A stretch of DNA of 16,995 nt, taken from NCBI GenBank assembly GCA_026390275.1, contig JAPLGF010000367.1:1-16995 (forward strand), given 5' to 3'. Source of the stretch: Candidatus Atribacteria bacterium. GTDB lineage: Bacteria > Atribacterota > Atribacteria > Atribacterales > Atribacteraceae. A program made the translations under genes and the position numbers. The notes below the pieces were generated by a model. That model did no database searches, was not told the origin of the DNA, and worked only from the letters and a program-made list of their open reading frames with translations. Shown piece after piece: positions 7,495 to 15,495 of this stretch. Each line of letters opens with the position of its first letter. The first letter of the stretch is position 1.

Positions 7495-8485
7495 TTCGAT
7501 GAAGAGTAGAAAAAAGCGGAAGTTCAAAATCATCTGGTACCACCAGAGATTTCTCCCGTTTCTTGAGCAGACGGTTCTTGAGTTTTTTCATTTCGATTTC
7601 GTCCAGCTTGGAAAGGAGCTGTTCCCAGTGGATCCCTTCCCAGTTCCAGGGGGGGAAGATGTCCTCAATGGGAGCATCCTGGTGGATAACTACCAGCTGG
7701 CGGTTGAGGTCCACCTGTTTTCCATGTTCCATCACCATTTTTTGCAGCGAAGGAGGAAGGTCAGCGAGGTGATCCCGGATTCCCTGCCAGCTGGCATACT
7801 GCCGGAGCAAACGGGTGGCAGTCTTTTCTCCGATTCCGGGTACGCCAGGGATGTTATCGGAGGGGTCACCGGACAGGGCGATGAAATCCACCACCTGGGG
7901 AGGAGTCAGTCCCAGTTCCTTCTCTAAAACGGTGAGATCGATGGTTTTGAGAATGGTGACTCCCTTTATGGGTTGCAGGAGAAAGGTCTTCTCGTCCAGG
8001 AGCTGCAGGAGGTCCAGATCGGAAGACACAATTCCTGCCAATTGATCAAGAGGAAGTTTTTTCAGGAGGGTCCCGATCAGGTCGTCCCCTTCATATCCCG
8101 GCTGCTCCACCCAGCGGAGTCCCATCAGTGACAGGAGATCTTTGATACCCGGAAACTGTTCTTGGAGCGGATCCGGTATCGGCTTCCGCTGCGCCTTATA
8201 CTCTTTTTCCAGGTCGTGCCGAAAGGTCCGGCCGGGAGCGTCGAAGGTGACGACGAGAGAAGACGGATGGTACTCTTCGATGAGGTGGAGTACCATGTTG
8301 GCGAATCCCAGAATGGCACCGGTGGGTTTCCCGGCAGACGTGGTCAAAGGGGGCAGGGCATAGAACGCCCGGTAGGCCAATGAGTGTCCGTCCAGCAGGA
8401 GAACAATGGGAGGCGGTTCCCGGTGATTTGATGCCGATTTTTTCGGTTCTACAGGCCGATTGATTGACAAAACACCCCTATCCAT
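7487..8485 (-). CDS. Stand-alone 5'-3' exonuclease, PolA N-terminal (FEN-type) domain
   Basis: This matches the 5' nuclease domain of DNA polymerase I, which removes RNA primers and flap ends. It begins with a conserved strand LLLDGHSLAYRAFYALPP (residues 29-46). Metal-binding and helical-arch motifs follow: VVTFDAPGRTFRH, YKAQRKPIPD, GYEGDDLIGT, SSDLDLLQL and the helix-hairpin-helix GDPSDNIPGVPGIGEKTA. The protein ends at 332 residues, and glgA follows, so no 3'-5' exonuclease or polymerase domain is attached. Such solo forms are known in several bacterial phyla. The ATG at 8485 adds about 25 residues before the family start and overlaps a TATAAT box. A TTG at 8470 in frame, preceded by AGGGG, is an alternative. 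The gene is divergent from the tRNA. Confidence 0.9.
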   Translation of the reverse strand: MDRGVLSINRPVEPKKSASNHREPPPIVLLLDGHSLAYRAFYALPPLTTSAGKPTGAILGFANMVLHLIEEYHPSSLVVTFDAPGRTFRHDLEKEYKAQRKPIPDPLQEQFPGIKDLLSLMGLRWVEQPGYEGDDLIGTLLKKLPLDQLAGIVSSDLDLLQLLDEKTFLLQPIKGVTILKTIDLTVLEKELGLTPPQVVDFIALSGDPSDNIPGVPGIGEKTATRLLRQYASWQGIRDHLADLPPSLQKMVMEHGKQVDLNRQLVVIHQDAPIEDIFPPWNWEGIHWEQLLSKLDEIEMKKLKNRLLKKREKSLVVPDDFELPLFSTLHRKQ

Positions 8486-8491
8486 TATAAT
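8464..8491 (+). promoter_or_regulatory. Consensus sigma70-type promoter of tRNA-Leu
   Basis: TTGACA (8464-8469), a 16-base spacer and TATAAT (8486-8491) match the -35 and -10 consensus exactly. Transcription would start about 8498-8500, six to eight bases before the mature tRNA 5' end at 8506. It lies over the first codons of the divergent exonuclease frame. Confidence 0.8.
8484..8489 (-). promoter_or_regulatory. Possible -10 box for the exonuclease gene, sharing a palindrome with the tRNA promoter
   Basis: ATTATAAT (8484-8491) is self-complementary, so TATAAT is also read on the minus strand. Sixteen bases upstream on that strand is TTCGGC, a poor -35 lying in the tRNA 5' end. If used, transcription would begin near 8477, downstream of the ATG at 8485, and would favour the TTG at 8470 as start. 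Weak evidence. Confidence 0.3.
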
Positions 8492-8505
8492 TCTCTAGGT
8501 TACGT

Positions 8506-8592
8506 GCCGAAGTGGCGGAACTGGCAGACGCACTAGACTCAAAATCTAGCGAGCTCCGGCTTGTGCGGGTTCGACTCCCGCCTTCGGCACCA
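8506..8592 (+). tRNA. tRNA-Leu, anticodon CAA
   Basis: The acceptor arms GCCGAAG (8506-8512) and CTTCGGC (8582-8588) pair fully, followed by discriminator A and an encoded CCA (8590-8592). The anticodon stem CTAGA/TCTAG encloses the loop CTCAAAA, giving anticodon CAA at 8540-8542, which reads UUG leucine codons. A long class II variable arm (around CGAGCTCCGGCTTGTG) and the T arm GCGGG-TTCGACT-CCCGC are present, as expected for tRNA-Leu. It is the only gene found on the plus strand and is convergent with the TPR gene. The 42 bases between them hold no clear terminator. Confidence 0.96.
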
Positions 8593-8634
8593 CTCCTCTC
8601 TCCTGCTCAGCGCCGCAAACTGATTTTTGCACTG

Positions 8635-9495
8635 TTACTCATTTCCGGTGTCGATGTAGAAGCTGGGTTCGGTGGCGGGGACGAGGGTGGATGATGGATT
8701 CGGAGTATTCACTGATTCGGAGTCGACGATGAGTTCCAGGGTGGTTTTGATTTTTGCTTCCTGAGGAGTGATGCCTGCTTGTTGGGCGAAGATAGAATCG
8801 AGGACCCTGTTGATTTTCCCCTGCATCTTTTCGCTGCTTTTATACCGTTCCCGGAGGTCTTTTAGGAACTGGAAGGTCATTTCTTTATAATCGGTACTAC
8901 CGGAAGAGAGCATTTCGAGACCTCTCTGGTATCCGGTGTCGGCGTAGTCAGTGAGAAGAGGACTCACCTTCTGACCCGCCCACTGGAAGATACGGGCAGA
9001 GAGGTAGGAGGAGAGAAAGTCGTTCTGGTTGAGAACCAGGAAAGCATAGGGAACGATGGTGTACCAGGGATCATTCAGGTAGATGGTGGCGGATCCATCC
9101 TGGTAGAGGAAGATGTTTTCCAGGTTCTGACGTTCCTGATCGGTGAGACGGACGGAGTTGGGCCCGTAGGTTCTCCATTTCCGGAAGGTTTCTTGATGGG
9201 AAGGGTTACTCTGGAGCACCAGCGACCATTCCTTCATCGCTCCATTCACATCCCCCAATTTCTCAAGGGTTTTCCCCAACCAGTAGTGGGCATCCCAGTA
9301 ATCGGGTTTCAAATCGATGGCTTCTTGATACAGTTCCTTTGCCTTGTTCCAGTTTCCCTGGGCGAAGTAACCGTATGCCCCTTTATAGAGCGAATCGACC
9401 TCCTGGGCAAAAGCGCAGGAGGTAAACAGGATTGTAATCAAAATAATAACACACCAGGCAAAGCTCACAACCGAGTATTTAAGCAAAGATATCAC
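8635..9495 (-). CDS. Exported TPR-repeat protein of unknown function
   Basis: The first 30 residues form one hydrophobic segment (VIILITILFTSCAFA) that ends in a plausible signal peptidase I site AFA-Q (30/31). C27 in FTSC could instead be a weak lipobox. Two tetratricopeptide repeats follow at about 34-67 and 68-101 (AYGYFAQGNWNKAKELYQEA; YWLGKTLEKLGDVNGAMKEW). The rest, including an aromatic stretch near 140-175 and a Ser/Thr/Pro-rich tail, I do not recognise. TPRs usually mediate protein contacts, so a periplasmic or envelope scaffold role is an inference only. The GTG at 9495 lies one base from the dnaE stop. A TTG at 9486 is better spaced from the GAGGTGAT site and may be the true start. 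It is probably co-transcribed with dnaE. Confidence 0.8.
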   Translation of the reverse strand: MISLLKYSVVSFAWCVIILITILFTSCAFAQEVDSLYKGAYGYFAQGNWNKAKELYQEAIDLKPDYWDAHYWLGKTLEKLGDVNGAMKEWSLVLQSNPSHQETFRKWRTYGPNSVRLTDQERQNLENIFLYQDGSATIYLNDPWYTIVPYAFLVLNQNDFLSSYLSARIFQWAGQKVSPLLTDYADTGYQRGLEMLSSGSTDYKEMTFQFLKDLRERYKSSEKMQGKINRVLDSIFAQQAGITPQEAKIKTTLELIVDSESVNTPNPSSTLVPATEPSFYIDTGNE

Positions 9496-9496
9496 C

Positions 9497-10123
9497 TCAA
9501 CCAGCTAACCAGATTCTTTTCCCCTCTAATTCTTCCATCACTTCCATTATCGCATTTTCACATTCTTGATTCCAATTGACCTGGTATGATTTCCCCAGCT
9601 CAATCGACCAGCGGTCATTTTCTCCCACCAGGTGGAGCACCACCGGGTGACGGCCTCCGTACCGGTGGAGACAATCCCGCAGGCAATAGAGGAGTCGCAT
9701 GGTTTCCCCGGTGCGGGGAATCTCGATGTGGACCACCGATTGCTCCGAGAGAGCCGGATCATTCAGATCAATCAGGGTATTGACGATGACTTTGTTCACT
9801 CCGGTTCCAGAGGTGTCCACTTTCCCTTCTACGCAGAGGACGTTTTCCCTCTCAATGATTTTTTGCAGCTCACTCACCTTGTTGGGGAAGAAAATGGTTT
9901 CTATGGAACCAGTCTCGTCCTCCAGGGTTATGAAATACATGTCCTTGCCATTTTTGGCGGTGATCTTCCGCGTTTCCATGATGGCCCCCAGGAGACGGAC
10001 GGTTACTTTTTCTTTCAGAAGTTGGAGTTGCTCCAGGGGGATGACATTCAAAGTTTTAAAACGGGAGAGCGCATTCCGGACCGGATGATCGCTGATATAT
10101 AAACCGATCATTTCTTTTTCCAT
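9497..10123 (-). CDS. dnaE: DnaE C-terminal fragment (OB-fold region)
   Basis: This 208-codon frame is the C-terminal part of the bacterial replicative polymerase alpha subunit. It opens with MEKEMIGLYISDHPV, which in intact DnaE (GLYLSGHP) lies near residue 920. It then has the OB-fold that binds single-stranded DNA (VTVRLLGAIMETRKI, DMYFITLEDETGSIETIFF, VLCVEGKVD) and a final region of the usual kind. In-frame codons just upstream (EFRTQDLLS) also look like DnaE, so the ATG at 10123 is only the first Met of a broken gene and has no good ribosome site. Roughly 80 residues are missing between this piece and the upstream piece, and the frames differ. The stop overlaps closely with the TPR gene start. 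Confidence 0.88.
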   Translation of the reverse strand: MEKEMIGLYISDHPVRNALSRFKTLNVIPLEQLQLLKEKVTVRLLGAIMETRKITAKNGKDMYFITLEDETGSIETIFFPNKVSELQKIIERENVLCVEGKVDTSGTGVNKVIVNTLIDLNDPALSEQSVVHIEIPRTGETMRLLYCLRDCLHRYGGRHPVVLHLVGENDRWSIELGKSYQVNWNQECENAIMEVMEELEGKRIWLAG

Positions 10124-10148
10124 GCTGAGGAGGTCCTGGGTACGAAAC

Positions 10149-12551
10149 TCAGCAACCTTCGATGACTCGTTTGTTGATCAATCGCTGATCAGCTCGCTCG
10201 ATGAAGTCGAAGATACTCCGGAAGCGTCCCTCCTTCCGATGGGTGAGAATGTCGTCCACCGCATTTTCTCCCACGTTTTTGATGGCTGCCAGTCCGAAAC
10301 GGATCTTCCGGTCCCCCACTACCGTGAAATTGGCTAAACTCTCGTTCACGTCCGGGGGGAGAATCTTGATGTTCAATCGTTTCGCTTCCATGATGAATTT
10401 GGCGATCTTGTCGGTGTCTTCCTGGATGCTGGTGAGACAGGCGGTCAGGTATTCGGTGGGATGGTGGGCCTTCAGATAGGCGGTTTGATAGGAGATGAAG
10501 GCGTAGGCCGCACTGTGGGATTTGTTGAACCCGTACCCAGCGAAGTATTCGATCAGGTCGAAAATCGACTCGGCGGTTTTCTGATCATATCCCCGGGATA
10601 AAGACCCGTCGATGAACTTTTTCCGTTGTTGTTGCATGACCTCAGCTTTTTTCTTCCCCATAGCCCGACGCAGAATATCGGCCTGACCCAGGGTGAATCC
10701 GGCCAGTTCGTTGGCAATTTTCATCACCTGTTCCTGATAAAGGATGACGCCATAGGTTTCCTTTAAAATGTACTCTAAATTGGGGTGGGGATAGTCCACC
10801 TTGACCCGTCCATGTTTCCGCTGGATGAAATCGTCGATCATACCACTCCCCAAGGGGCCAGGACGATAGAGTGCCAGCAGGGCGGTCAATTCTTCGATCA
10901 GACCTGGTTTCAGACGTTTGAGAAGCTCTTTCATTCCCGAACTTTCCAGCTGGAAGACCCCGGTGGTTTCTCCTCTAGCCAAAAGATCATAGGTATCCGG
11001 ATCATCCAGGGGGATCCGGGTGATATCGATAATCTTTTGGGAGGTATTCTTGATGATCTTAAGAGTTTTTTCGATCACCGTGAGCGTCCGCAAACCCAGA
11101 AAATCCATCTTGAGGAGACCGAGCTCCCCCAGGGTATCCATGTCAAACTGGGTCACGATTTCAGCGTTGTTCATCTTTTGCAGGGGGACATAGTTGGTGA
11201 GGGGTTGGTGAGAAATAACCACTCCCGCTGCGTGCATGGAGGCGTGACGGCACATTCCTTCGATGCGCTGGGAATATTCTAAGAGTTCAGCTACCCGCGC
11301 ATCTTGCTTCGCCATTTTTTTGAGCTCGGCATTGGATTCGATGGCCTTCTTCAGGGTGACCCCGGGACCCCCCGGAATCAACTTGGCAATCCGGTCCACA
11401 TCGTTGTAACTCCAACCCAATGCCCGCCCCACGTCTCGGACGGCAGCCCGGGCCATCATCCGCCCAAAGGTAATGATCTGGGCGACATTGGTGTGACCGT
11501 ATCTTTCCGAGACGTAATTGATGACTTCCCCCCGTCGCTCGAAACAGAAATCGATGTCGATATCTGGCATGCTCACCCGTTCCGGGTTGAGGAATCGTTC
11601 GAACAGAAGGCCGTAACGGATGGGATCGATATCGGTGATCCCCAAGGAATACGAGACGATACTCCCGGCAGCGGATCCTCGTCCGGGACCCACCATGATC
11701 CCCTTCTGGCGGGAATAGTTGACAAAATCCCAGACGATCAGGAAGTAGGCTCCATAACCCATGTCGTTGATGACTTTCAGCTCATACTCGAGCTGTTCCA
11801 CGTTTTTGGCCGGTGGGAGGTCACCATACCGTTTTTTCAATCCCTCCCGGCAGAGATCCCGGAGGTAAGACGGAATATCGAACCCTTCGGGAACCGGGAA
11901 TTCTGGCAGGAGCACTTTCCCCAGTTCCAGTTCCACCTGGCATGCCTCGGCGATCCGCTGGGTATTGTCCAGCGCTTCCGGACAATAGGTGAAATCCTGG
12001 GTCATCTCCTCCGGGGTCTTCAAAAAGAATTCCTGGGTCGGGAAGCGGAGCCGCTTGGGATCATCCAGGGTGGTGGCGGTCTGGATGGCCAAAATGATGT
12101 CATGCACCCGGGCATCATTGCTGTTGAGATAGTGCGAATCGTTGGTGGCCACCAGGGGGAGGTGGAGCTTGTGAGACAGGGCGATGAGAGCCTGGTTGAC
12201 CGTGGTTTGTTCCGGAATTTTGTTTTCTTGCAGTTCCAAATAGAAGTTCTCGGGACCGAAGATGTCCCGATATTCGGCGGCTAAACGCTCTGCCTCCCCT
12301 CCCTTTCCGGACAGAATGAGGGAGGGAATTTCCCCGGCTAAACAGGCACTCAGGGCGATGAGTCCTCCGGAAAACTCCCGCAGGAGGGCGTGGTCGATGC
12401 GTGGCTTATAGTAAAAACCTTCCAAAAAGCCGGCACTCACCAGTTTCACCAGGTTGCGATATCCCTCCTGGTTACGGGCCAGGAGCAACAGGTGATAGGC
12501 GTTTTCCTCTCCCTTCACGGTTACCTTCTCAAAACGGCTCCCGCGGGCCAC
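10149..12551 (-). CDS. dnaE: DnaE, DNA polymerase III alpha subunit, N- and C-terminally truncated main fragment
   Basis: This is the catalytic alpha subunit of the replicative polymerase. The frame starts inside the PHP domain at YVARGSRFEKV (family YVAPGSRFEK), so about 70-90 residues, including the first PHP metal ligands, are absent. Polymerase motifs are intact: GPGRGSAAGSIV (288-299), SMPDIDIDF with D330 and D332, and LLKMDFLGLRTL with D483. Together these are the three catalytic aspartates (D401, D403, D555 in E. coli). FAGYGFNKSHSAAYA and ILPPDVNESLANF follow. The frame ends at INKRVIEGC followed by TGA, where the family continues with AGAF. It follows gatB directly, and the first codons overlap the end of the gatB frame by 23 bases. 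The GTG used as start is not a natural start. Confidence 0.92.
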   Translation of the reverse strand: MARGSRFEKVTVKGEENAYHLLLLARNQEGYRNLVKLVSAGFLEGFYYKPRIDHALLREFSGGLIALSACLAGEIPSLILSGKGGEAERLAAEYRDIFGPENFYLELQENKIPEQTTVNQALIALSHKLHLPLVATNDSHYLNSNDARVHDIILAIQTATTLDDPKRLRFPTQEFFLKTPEEMTQDFTYCPEALDNTQRIAEACQVELELGKVLLPEFPVPEGFDIPSYLRDLCREGLKKRYGDLPPAKNVEQLEYELKVINDMGYGAYFLIVWDFVNYSRQKGIMVGPGRGSAAGSIVSYSLGITDIDPIRYGLLFERFLNPERVSMPDIDIDFCFERRGEVINYVSERYGHTNVAQIITFGRMMARAAVRDVGRALGWSYNDVDRIAKLIPGGPGVTLKKAIESNAELKKMAKQDARVAELLEYSQRIEGMCRHASMHAAGVVISHQPLTNYVPLQKMNNAEIVTQFDMDTLGELGLLKMDFLGLRTLTVIEKTLKIIKNTSQKIIDITRIPLDDPDTYDLLARGETTGVFQLESSGMKELLKRLKPGLIEELTALLALYRPGPLGSGMIDDFIQRKHGRVKVDYPHPNLEYILKETYGVILYQEQVMKIANELAGFTLGQADILRRAMGKKKAEVMQQQRKKFIDGSLSRGYDQKTAESIFDLIEYFAGYGFNKSHSAAYAFISYQTAYLKAHHPTEYLTACLTSIQEDTDKIAKFIMEAKRLNIKILPPDVNESLANFTVVGDRKIRFGLAAIKNVGENAVDDILTHRKEGRFRSIFDFIERADQRLINKRVIEGC

Positions 12552-14004
12552 ATAGGCTTCGCTCAGCGGAGAGTTCTTTGTTCAGGATATTTTTCACGAT
12601 TTCCGGGCTGGCCTGACCCCGGGTGACCTTCATGACCTGTCCGATCAGGAAATGAAGAGCTTTTTCCTTCCCGCTGAGGTAATCAGCAATGCTTTGGGGG
12701 TTTTGCTCGATGATCTGGTGAACGATCTTTTCCAGCTCCTTTTCATTGCTCATGAAAGAAATGCCTTTTTTGGCGATGACATCTTTGGCCTTGGCCCCGC
12801 TCTGGAACATATCTTCCAGAACACTCTTGGCAATGGTGCCGCTGATCTCCTTGCGGTCGACCATCTTGAGCAGGTCCATCAGAGCGGCCGGGGTGATCTT
12901 GCTGTGCTGGATATCTTGTCTCAAGTCGTTCAGGTTTTTCAGAACTTCGGTGATCACCCAGTTGGCGATGAATTTCGGTTTGTTCAGTTCTTTAATGCAG
13001 GATTCGAAGAAATTGGCCAAGGAGCAATCCTGGACCAGGACATTCGCTTCCGTTTCGGTCAGTTCATAGTCGAACATGAACCGTTCCTTTTTTTCCAGAG
13101 GGAGTTCGGGAAGGTTGGATTGGATGTCATTTAAGATCACCTGCTCGATGGTATGGGGTAAAAGATCGGGATCCGGGAAGTACCGGTAGTCCTGGGCTTC
13201 TTCTTTTCCGCGGGAGGATACGGTTACCCCCCGCGTTTCATCCCAGTGACGGGTTTCCGGAAAGAGCTTCTTCCCCTCCGCCAGGCACTTTTGTTGCCGG
13301 CTGAGCTCGAATTCCAGGGCATGGTAGACCGAGCGGAAGGAATTCATGTTCTTCACTTCTACCTTTACACCCATGGTTTTTTCCGTCAGGGAGAGAGAGA
13401 TGTTGGCATCACACCGTAAAGATCCCTCTTCCATGTTTCCGTCGCTCACCCCGATATACCGGACGATACTCCGGAGCATGGTGAGATAATCCCGGGCATC
13501 TTCCGGGGAATGCAGATCCGGTTCAGTGACGATTTCCACCAGAGGGATGCCACAGCGGTTGAAATCCACCCCGGAACATTCAGACGGAATATTCAATCCT
13601 TCATGCACCAGTTTCCCGGCGTCTTCTTCCACATGCACTCTTTTAATACGGACTTTTTTCTTCTCTCCCTGTCCCATGAACTCCAGGGTGCCATTGATCC
13701 CGATGGGAAAATCAAACTGGGAAATCTGGTACCCTTTGGGAAGATCCGGGTAAAAGTAGTTTTTCCGGTGAAAGATGACCCGGGGGAGAATCTCGCAGTG
13801 CAGGGTCATGGCTGTCCGGATGGCCAGTTCCATGGCCTTTCGGTTCATGACCGGGAGAGATCCGGGAAGACCCATGCATACCGGGCAAACCAGGGAATTG
13901 GGTTCTTTTCCGATGTAATCGGTACCGCAACGGCAGAACATTTTGGCTTTGGTGAGGAGTTGGCAGTGTACTTCTAAGCCGATGGTGAGGTAGCACTTCT
14001 CCAT
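12529..14004 (-). CDS. gatB: GatB, Asp-tRNA(Asn)/Glu-tRNA(Gln) amidotransferase subunit B
   Basis: GatB binds the mischarged tRNA and activates its Glu or Asp side chain with ATP in the GatCAB complex. The zinc site is visible as C24, C26, C40 and C43 (CRCG, CPVC). Conserved core motifs are NYFYPDLPKGYQISQFD, EDAGK, GVDFNRCGIPLVEIVTEPD, MEEGSLRCDANIS and YRYFPDPDL. The C-terminal YqeY-like tail (SGTIAKSVLEDMF, GQVMKVTRGQASPEIV) binds tRNA. The start ATG shares its A with the last base of the gatA TAA, and AAAGGAGT stands eight bases upstream. The natural protein should end near ILNKEL. The last dozen residues (SAERSLCGPREPF) are read-through into dnaE DNA in another frame, so a few terminal residues were lost at the junction. 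Confidence 0.95.
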   Translation of the reverse strand: MEKCYLTIGLEVHCQLLTKAKMFCRCGTDYIGKEPNSLVCPVCMGLPGSLPVMNRKAMELAIRTAMTLHCEILPRVIFHRKNYFYPDLPKGYQISQFDFPIGINGTLEFMGQGEKKKVRIKRVHVEEDAGKLVHEGLNIPSECSGVDFNRCGIPLVEIVTEPDLHSPEDARDYLTMLRSIVRYIGVSDGNMEEGSLRCDANISLSLTEKTMGVKVEVKNMNSFRSVYHALEFELSRQQKCLAEGKKLFPETRHWDETRGVTVSSRGKEEAQDYRYFPDPDLLPHTIEQVILNDIQSNLPELPLEKKERFMFDYELTETEANVLVQDCSLANFFESCIKELNKPKFIANWVITEVLKNLNDLRQDIQHSKITPAALMDLLKMVDRKEISGTIAKSVLEDMFQSGAKAKDVIAKKGISFMSNEKELEKIVHQIIEQNPQSIADYLSGKEKALHFLIGQVMKVTRGQASPEIVKNILNKELSAERSLCGPREPF

Positions 14005-15494
14005 TAGAGTGACTCCTTTCGCGGCATTTTTTCCGGGAATGGCAGGGGGATAGACAGCAATTTTTCCAGATAGCGGGCAAAACCCAGGAGTTTCCCTTCT
14101 GCAAACGGGGCACTCAAGATTTGCAGGCCGATAGGCAGGTGATCCTGGTAACCGCAGTTGAGGGAAATCCCGGGGATACCGGCCATGGCAGAGGGAATGG
14201 TGAAAACATCAGCCAGGTACATCTGGTAAGGATCCCGGCTCCGTTCCCCAAAACGGAATGGCAGGCAGGGGGTCACCGGGGTGAGCAGGAGGTCACAGTT
14301 TTGGAAGCTGGCTTCGAAGTCCTTTCGCACCAGGGTACGTACTTTCATACCTTTTAAATAGTATTCGTCGTAATACCCGGAACTGAGGGAGTACGTTCCC
14401 AGCACGATGCGCCGGAGCACTTCCTTTCCAAACCCCTCGGTCCGGGTGCGGGTGTACATCTCCTGCAGGGTAAAGCTCCCTTCTTTCCGGAATCCGTAGA
14501 GGACACCATCATAACGTGCCAAGTTGGAACTCGCCTCGGCCAAGGCCACGATGTAGTAGGATTCCAGGCCGAAGTCGGTGTGAGGGAGGGAAACATTGAT
14601 CACCGGAAAACCTTTGTTCACCAGGAGGTCAATCACCTCCCGGATTCGCCCGGAGATAGCGGGATCCACCCCGGGAGTGAAGTACTCGTTGGGAATGCCG
14701 ATCCGGATTTTCGGGATTTCTTCGTCTTTCGGGATATCGTTTCGGGAAAAGGGCGGGTAGGGGGCACAGGTGGAGTCGCGTTCATCCTGTCCACTGATCA
14801 CTTCGAAGAGGGTGATGCAATCGTCCACCGTCCGGGTGAGAGGTCCGATCTGATCCAGGGAAGAGGCAAAACTCACCAACCCATAACGGGAGACCCGCCC
14901 ATAAGTGGGACGGAGACCGACGATCCCGCAAAATGCCGCCGGCTGTCGTACTGAGCCGCCGGTATCGGAACCTAAGGATAAGGGAGCTTCCAGGGCTGCT
15001 ACGCAAGCGGCGGAACCTCCGCTGGAGCCACCGGGAACCCGTTCCCGGTCCAGAGGATTCCGGGTGGGACCGTACCCGCTGTTTTCCGTGGAGGATCCCA
15101 TGGCAAATTCATCCATGTTGGTTTTCCCCAGAATGATGACGCCGGCCTTTTTCAGTTTTTCCACCACGGTGGCATCATAGGGGGCGACGAAATTTCGCAG
15201 GATGCGGGAACCACAGGTGGCCTGGAGTCCCTTCACGCAGATGTTATCCTTCACCGCTATGGGAATCCCATACAAAGGCGGGAAGTCGGTATCGGAAATC
15301 TTTTTCTCCTCCAGTTCTCTGGCCCGTTTCATGGCTCCCTCTTCATCGATAGCTAAGAAGGCATGGATGTCCCCTTCCAGTTCCCGGATACGATCGAAGA
15401 AAACCCGGGTGACGGCGGTGGGAGTGAATTCTTTGCTGCGGTACGCTTTTTTATACTCTTCGATGGAATAATGACGGAGATCGGCGATGTTCAT
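14004..15494 (-). CDS. gatA: GatA, Asp-tRNA(Asn)/Glu-tRNA(Gln) amidotransferase subunit A
   Basis: GatA is the amidase-signature glutaminase that feeds ammonia through a channel to GatB. The catalytic Ser-cis-Ser-Lys triad can be placed: K82 in GIPIAVKDN, S157 in PGGSSGGSAA and the nucleophile S181 in GSDTGGSVRQPA. Each is three residues beyond its known counterpart in the Staphylococcus enzyme. Length (496) is normal, and nothing looks damaged. The ATG at 15494 is separated by one base from the gatC stop, and AGGAGG lies six bases upstream. Order gatC-gatA-gatB with touching frames marks a single operon. Its presence shows that Gln-tRNA, Asn-tRNA or both are made by transamidation rather than by direct charging. 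Confidence 0.97.
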   Translation of the reverse strand: MNIADLRHYSIEEYKKAYRSKEFTPTAVTRVFFDRIRELEGDIHAFLAIDEEGAMKRARELEEKKISDTDFPPLYGIPIAVKDNICVKGLQATCGSRILRNFVAPYDATVVEKLKKAGVIILGKTNMDEFAMGSSTENSGYGPTRNPLDRERVPGGSSGGSAACVAALEAPLSLGSDTGGSVRQPAAFCGIVGLRPTYGRVSRYGLVSFASSLDQIGPLTRTVDDCITLFEVISGQDERDSTCAPYPPFSRNDIPKDEEIPKIRIGIPNEYFTPGVDPAISGRIREVIDLLVNKGFPVINVSLPHTDFGLESYYIVALAEASSNLARYDGVLYGFRKEGSFTLQEMYTRTRTEGFGKEVLRRIVLGTYSLSSGYYDEYYLKGMKVRTLVRKDFEASFQNCDLLLTPVTPCLPFRFGERSRDPYQMYLADVFTIPSAMAGIPGISLNCGYQDHLPIGLQILSAPFAEGKLLGFARYLEKLLSIPLPFPEKMPRKESL

Positions 15495-15495
15495 C

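Noticed and set aside
8593..8634. Possible terminator after tRNA-Leu (GCAAA and TTTGC arms)
   Set aside because: The stem is only five pairs of mostly A-T with no clear T-run after it.
10124..10148. Split dnaE as a split-intein system
   Set aside because: No intein-like residues or splice motifs flank the break, the frames differ, and host residues are missing rather than interrupted.
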